The translations under genes were made by a program, and so were the position numbers. Shown here one piece after another: positions 60,934 to 64,000 of a DNA stretch of 64,000 bases; positions within the stretch are counted from its first letter, which is position 1, and each line of letters opens with the position of its first letter. This stretch comes from an uncultured Clostridia bacterium (lineage in GTDB: Bacteria; Bacillota; Clostridia; Lachnospirales; Lachnospiraceae): assembly GCA_947643415.1 (NCBI GenBank), contig CANRWA010000003.1, positions 1-64,000 of the forward strand, written 5' to 3'. Below the pieces are notes generated by a model. It worked only from the letters and a program-made list of their open reading frames with translations, was not told where the DNA came from and made no database searches.

Positions 60934-61389
60934 ATGGCAAGATCAGAACTTGTGACACTTACTAACATGTGTATGGTATATGACAGGAAGGGAAATGTCC
61001 TGGTGCAGGACAAAGTGGACAAGGAATGGGGTGGATTTACTTTCCCTGGCGGGCATATTGAGAAAGGAGAGTCGTTTGTAGATTCTGTTATTCGCGAGGT
61101 GTATGAAGAGACGGGACTTACAATAACGAATCCAAGGATCTGTGGTACGAAGGATTGGCTGAATGAGGATGGATCAAGATATCTGGTGGTATTTTATAAA
61201 ACAGATCGGTTCATAGGTGAGTTGAGATCTTCAACAGAGGGAGAAGTGAAATGGATGTCGCTGGAGGAAATGAAACGGGGGAAACTGGCAGAGGGCATGG
61301 CAGACATGCTGAGAGTTTTTCTGGAGGATGATATCAGCGAATTTCACTATACAAGAGAAAAGGATGAATGGAAATATGAATTGAAGTAG
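60934..61389 (+). CDS. NUDIX hydrolase (8-oxo-dGTP diphosphatase/MutT-like)
   Basis: The start is ATG 60934 (MARSELVTLTNMCMVYDRKG), 9 bases after GAGGGAGGG; 151 residues. The Nudix box is complete, GGHIEKGESFVDSVIREVYE then ETGL. FPGGHIEKGES and VLVQDKVDKEWGGFTFPGGH place it in the MutT/YtkD-like group that clears oxidised nucleotides. It follows the hypothetical gene closely, and the GNAT gene downstream is 13 bases away. Confidence 0.88.
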   Translation: MARSELVTLTNMCMVYDRKGNVLVQDKVDKEWGGFTFPGGHIEKGESFVDSVIREVYEETGLTITNPRICGTKDWLNEDGSRYLVVFYKTDRFIGELRSSTEGEVKWMSLEEMKRGKLAEGMADMLRVFLEDDISEFHYTREKDEWKYELK

Positions 61390-61402
61390 AGTGGAGGCTT
61401 TT

Positions 61403-61912
61403 ATGGATAAATATATATTCAGAACAATCCGACAGGAGGAGACAGAACAGGCTATCCTTATTGAAAAGATCTGTTTTCCGCCGAATGAGGCATGTACGGA
61501 AGATATGATGCGGTCGCGCATTGTAAAAGTGTCAGATCTGTTTCTGGTAGCAGAGGATACAGATATGGGTAAGATAGCAGGTTTTCTAACCGGATTATCT
61601 ACCAATGAGACCTCTTTCCGTGATGAATTTTTCTGGGATGCTGACTTGTATGATCCGGACGGCAGAAATCTTATGGTGCTGGGGCTGAATGTACTTCCCG
61701 AGTACCGTGGACAGGGGCTGGCGAGGGAACTGGTACAGCGGTATCTTCGCCGGGAGGGCGAGAGGGGCAGACAGGTCGTCCTGCTGACCTGTCTGCCTGA
61801 TAAGATAAAGATGTATGAAAAGATGGGATTTCATGATCAGGGTCTGTCAAAATCCATATGGGGCGGCGAGCGGTGGCATGAGATGAGTTATCCTATTACA
61901 AATAATGGATAG
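61403..61912 (+). CDS. GNAT family N-acetyltransferase (AANAT-like)
   Basis: The start is ATG 61403 (MDKYIFRTIRQEETEQAILI), after GTGGAGGCTTTT; 169 residues. The acetyl-CoA loop is VLPEYRGQGLARELVQRYL (R-G-Q-G-L-A) and the closing part is KIKMYEKMGFHDQGLSKSIW. The N-terminal EKICFPPNEACTEDMM resembles arylalkylamine acetyltransferases. The substrate is unknown. It is convergent with hisD, with 8 bases between the stop codons. Confidence 0.86.
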   Translation: MDKYIFRTIRQEETEQAILIEKICFPPNEACTEDMMRSRIVKVSDLFLVAEDTDMGKIAGFLTGLSTNETSFRDEFFWDADLYDPDGRNLMVLGLNVLPEYRGQGLARELVQRYLRREGERGRQVVLLTCLPDKIKMYEKMGFHDQGLSKSIWGGERWHEMSYPITNNG

Positions 61913-61920
61913 GTGGACGC

Positions 61921-63210
61921 TCATGCTTTCCGAACTGTTACTGCCAGGGCATGTGCCATCATGCCTTCCGCTCTGGCAAGCTGGGTGATATGGCCGGCGT
62001 TTTTCTCCAGAGCCTTTTTCGTATACCGGATCACGCTGTAGCCCCTCATAAATTCCTGGACTGACATGCCAGAGGAAAATCTGGCAGTTCCACAGGTGGG
62101 GAGGATATGGTTCGTTCCACAAAAATAATCTCCTACCGGCTCTGTGCTGTACTCTCCCACGAATACGGCCCCGGCATTGGTCAGTCGGGCCAGGGCATCT
62201 TCATAATCTGTCAATAGCAGCTCTGCATGCTCTGGTGCGATTTCATTTACCGCATCCACTGCTTCCTGAATGGAATCCACGATAAAGATATCACCATAAT
62301 TTTCAAAGGATTGTCTGGTGGCATTTACCAGATTATGTTCCTGGCACAGCCGGAGGATCTCATCCCTGATCTGTTCTGCCTGTTTTTCTGACAGGCAGAA
62401 AGCGGTGCTGGCTTCAAATCCGGTTCCATGTTCCGCCTGCGACATGAGATCGGCAGCGATAAAGGTTGGATTTGCCTTTTCATCGGCGATGATCGCGATT
62501 TCAGATGGTCCGGCGATGGAATCAATCTTTACCTCACCAAAAAGAAGGCGCTTTGCCATCTGGGTGAAATTGTTTCCAGGCCCGGTGATGGCGTCAACTT
62601 TCTGCACGGTTTCTGTCCCATAGGCAACGGCAGCTAATCCCTGGGAACCAGATATTTTGTAATAATTTCTTACGTTTAAGTAATCTGCCACATAGAGCAG
62701 GTGCTCATCAATCTTTCCGTCTTTTCCTGGTTTGGTAAGGATATAGATATCGGGTACTCCGGCGACGATGGCAGGAACCAGATTCATACATAGAGTGGAA
62801 ACAAGGGGCGCCATATTTCCCGGCACCGTGACTGCAACACGGTTCAGTGGCGTGTACCGTCGTTCAAGGATAACGCCATCTTCGTATTTTTCAGAAAAAC
62901 CAGAAGGCACCTGCTTTCTGTGGAACTGGAACAGATTATCACATGCCTTTTTTACTGCTGCCTTAAATTCATTGGATACGGTTTCTTTTGCCTGGGCAAA
63001 TTCATCATCTGATACAAATAATCCGATCTTTTGGATATCCACATCATCAAATTGTTTCATATAAGCATGAAGTGCCAGATCCCCCTTGGCCTTTACCTGT
63101 TTTAGGACTTCTTTCACTGTGTCCTCGACCTCAGATGGGATACTTCCCCTTCGGTTGAGAAGACTGATAAATCTTGGGTTTTTGTGGCTGAATCTGCTGA
63201 TTGATACCAT
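61921..63210 (-). CDS. hisD: histidinol dehydrogenase
   Basis: The start is ATG 63210 (MVSISRFSHKNPRF), after AAGGAGGATGAAAAA; the longer frame from 63306 starts in the leader. 429 residues, the normal HisD length. It oxidises histidinol to histidine with two NAD+ in the last two steps of histidine synthesis. Motifs: KVDAITGPGNNFTQMAKRLL, IDSIAGPSEIAIIADEKANP, DLMSQAEHGTGFEAS and EIAPEHAELL, with zinc and catalytic His, Gln and Glu present. No other his gene is visible in the window. It has its own promoter and attenuator-like hairpin upstream. Confidence 0.93.
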   Translation of the reverse strand: MVSISRFSHKNPRFISLLNRRGSIPSEVEDTVKEVLKQVKAKGDLALHAYMKQFDDVDIQKIGLFVSDDEFAQAKETVSNEFKAAVKKACDNLFQFHRKQVPSGFSEKYEDGVILERRYTPLNRVAVTVPGNMAPLVSTLCMNLVPAIVAGVPDIYILTKPGKDGKIDEHLLYVADYLNVRNYYKISGSQGLAAVAYGTETVQKVDAITGPGNNFTQMAKRLLFGEVKIDSIAGPSEIAIIADEKANPTFIAADLMSQAEHGTGFEASTAFCLSEKQAEQIRDEILRLCQEHNLVNATRQSFENYGDIFIVDSIQEAVDAVNEIAPEHAELLLTDYEDALARLTNAGAVFVGEYSTEPVGDYFCGTNHILPTCGTARFSSGMSVQEFMRGYSVIRYTKKALEKNAGHITQLARAEGMMAHALAVTVRKA

Positions 63211-63248
63211 TTTTTCATCCTCCTTATTAAAGATATAAAAATAAAAAA

Positions 63249-63339
63249 CGCCTGTCAGAAAGATTTTCCCTGACAAGCGTGGATCAGGCATTGCGCCTAA
63301 TATCATTTAAAAGATAACAATTTTTGAAAGGCTTGTCAA
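63249..63339 (-). promoter_or_regulatory. promoter and attenuator-like leader of hisD
   Basis: The minus-strand promoter is TTGACA (63339-63334), 17 bases, TATCTT (63316-63311), so RNA starts near 63304. The leader contains CGCTTGTCAG pairing with CTGACAGGCG (63279-63249, one mismatch), followed by a T-rich tract (TTTTTTATTTTTAT), a complete terminator 40-50 bases before the hisD start. CCTGA...TCAGG and AGGC...GCCT pairings could compete. A conditional terminator is likely. There are no His codons in a leader peptide and no T-box, so the sensor is unknown. Confidence 0.65.
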
Positions 63340-63428
63340 TATTTTGTTATAAAAATTGCTTATTCTATCAGAAAGGAGTATAATATAAAAACACGCAAAG
63401 GAAGGAATCTAAAAGGAGGTCTTAAAGG

Positions 63429-63986
63429 ATGTCTCATCAAGGAAGCCATATCTGGTACAAAGGCTTATGTGAAAATGAGATAAACAGAGAATTGTTCCGG
63501 CATTTTATCCGGCGACAGGAGGTTACGGACTGCTGGCGCAGAGAGGACGGAAAATGGGTGGTCAAAAGTGATCCCTTTATAGACGACTGGTCAGAAGAAG
63601 ACTATGGTATCCTTGTGGACTGCCTTCGGAATACAGTAACTACAGGTGGTTTTGTACAGGGGGCTTTTTGTGGTGGGTATCTAAAAGGATTTGTCTCGGT
63701 GGAAGCGGAGCTGTTCGGCGGGGAGAACAGATATCTGGATCTTTCCAGCATCCATGTATCGGAGGATATGCGGGGGAGAGGCATTGGAGGTACTCTTTTT
63801 GCCATGGCAAGAGAATGGGCAGGTAAAAAAGGGGCTGGAAAGCTGTATATCTCTGCCCATTCGGCAGTCGAGAGCCAGGCATTTTATAAGGCGATGGGCT
63901 GTGTGGAGGCAAAGGTTTATAACAGGGAACATACAGAAAAGGAGCCTTATGACTGTCAATTAGAGTGCGGGGTGTCCAGATCATGA
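63429..63986 (+). CDS. GNAT family N-acetyltransferase
   Basis: The product has 185 residues, starting at ATG 63429 after AAAAGGAGGTCTTAAAGG. The core is YLDLSSIHVSEDMRGRGIGG (acetyl-CoA loop R-G-R-G-I-G), LFAMAREWAGKKGAGKLYIS and ESQAFYKAMGCVEA. The N-terminal part is unusually long, with a C-W-R-R-E-D segment. The stop overlaps the ATG of the next gene (63983), which leaves the window. Substrate unknown. Confidence 0.85.
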   Translation: MSHQGSHIWYKGLCENEINRELFRHFIRRQEVTDCWRREDGKWVVKSDPFIDDWSEEDYGILVDCLRNTVTTGGFVQGAFCGGYLKGFVSVEAELFGGENRYLDLSSIHVSEDMRGRGIGGTLFAMAREWAGKKGAGKLYISAHSAVESQAFYKAMGCVEAKVYNREHTEKEPYDCQLECGVSRS

Positions 63987-64000
63987 CTGCATTAAAAGAG
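63983..64000 (+). CDS. start of a gene continuing past the window
   Basis: The ATG at 63983 overlaps the GNAT stop (ATGA) and reads MTALKE before the edge. The coupling suggests it is co-transcribed with the GNAT gene. Nothing more can be said. Confidence 0.5.

Overview
The window looks like an accessory-rich stretch of a low-to-moderate GC Clostridia chromosome, most likely Lachnospiraceae (gut anaerobe). The assignment is an inference from gene content: an ACGX-type RiPP locus, anaerobic flavoprotein/ferredoxin genes, HxlR regulators, a T-box-controlled metG, a MATE/LysR pair and A/G-rich ribosome binding sites. I see no rRNA, tRNA or CRISPR array.

Left part (1-9.4 kb): GNAT acetyltransferases, SAM methyltransferases, a flavodoxin-DUF3781 fusion and a chloramphenicol acetyltransferase-like gene lead into the most interesting system. 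This is a translationally coupled, AT-rich pair (4639-8366): a DNA methyltransferase with an SPPY motif, then an 820-residue protein joining a GHKL/MORC-like ATPase to a PD-(D/E)XK nuclease. It looks like a compact two-gene restriction-modification system of the paraMORC kind. A RelE/ParE toxin-antitoxin pair follows.

Decayed zone (9.4-27.5 kb): remnants of IS30 and IS256 transposases, a broken YoeB toxin, two MerR/TipAS remnants, truncated radical SAM, AraC, YbaK, peptidase S51 and GNAT genes, and chimeric ORFs made by illegitimate joins. Intact genes stand between them: TetR/MMPL transporter/cytidylate-kinase-like, two HxlR regulators, a nitroreductase, XRE-cupin plus metallo-hydrolase, VOC, methyltransferases and a GNAT-methyltransferase fusion. 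Several pieces (methyltransferase, CAT) are diverged copies of genes at the left edge. A short TA-flanked palindrome (12546-12596) sits exactly inside the IS256 transposase. Relatives lie at 51412-51471, and in part at 18331 and 28338, so this is probably a mobile mini-element.

RiPP zone (27.5-32.8 kb): HxlR regulator, a Cys-rich three-repeat ACGX precursor, a radical SAM/SPASM maturase, a quinone-reductase-like enzyme, a flavin/ferredoxin protein, a SirTM-like sirtuin and a NUDIX enzyme, all on one strand.

Right part (32.8-64 kb): an orphan response regulator beside a deletion that joins an ABC ATPase to a histidine kinase tail; an ABC-F gene with a structured leader; convergent metG with a T-box; NUDIX, HAD, flavodoxin and phosphatase genes; a large secreted transglutaminase-like protein; a BlaI/M56 pair; MATE/LysR; a type I-like hydrophobic toxin; more GNAT, NUDIX and methyltransferase genes; and hisD behind its own promoter and attenuator-like hairpin. 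Most of the right part is ordinary chromosome. The left 28 kb looks like repeated insertion, recombination and decay.
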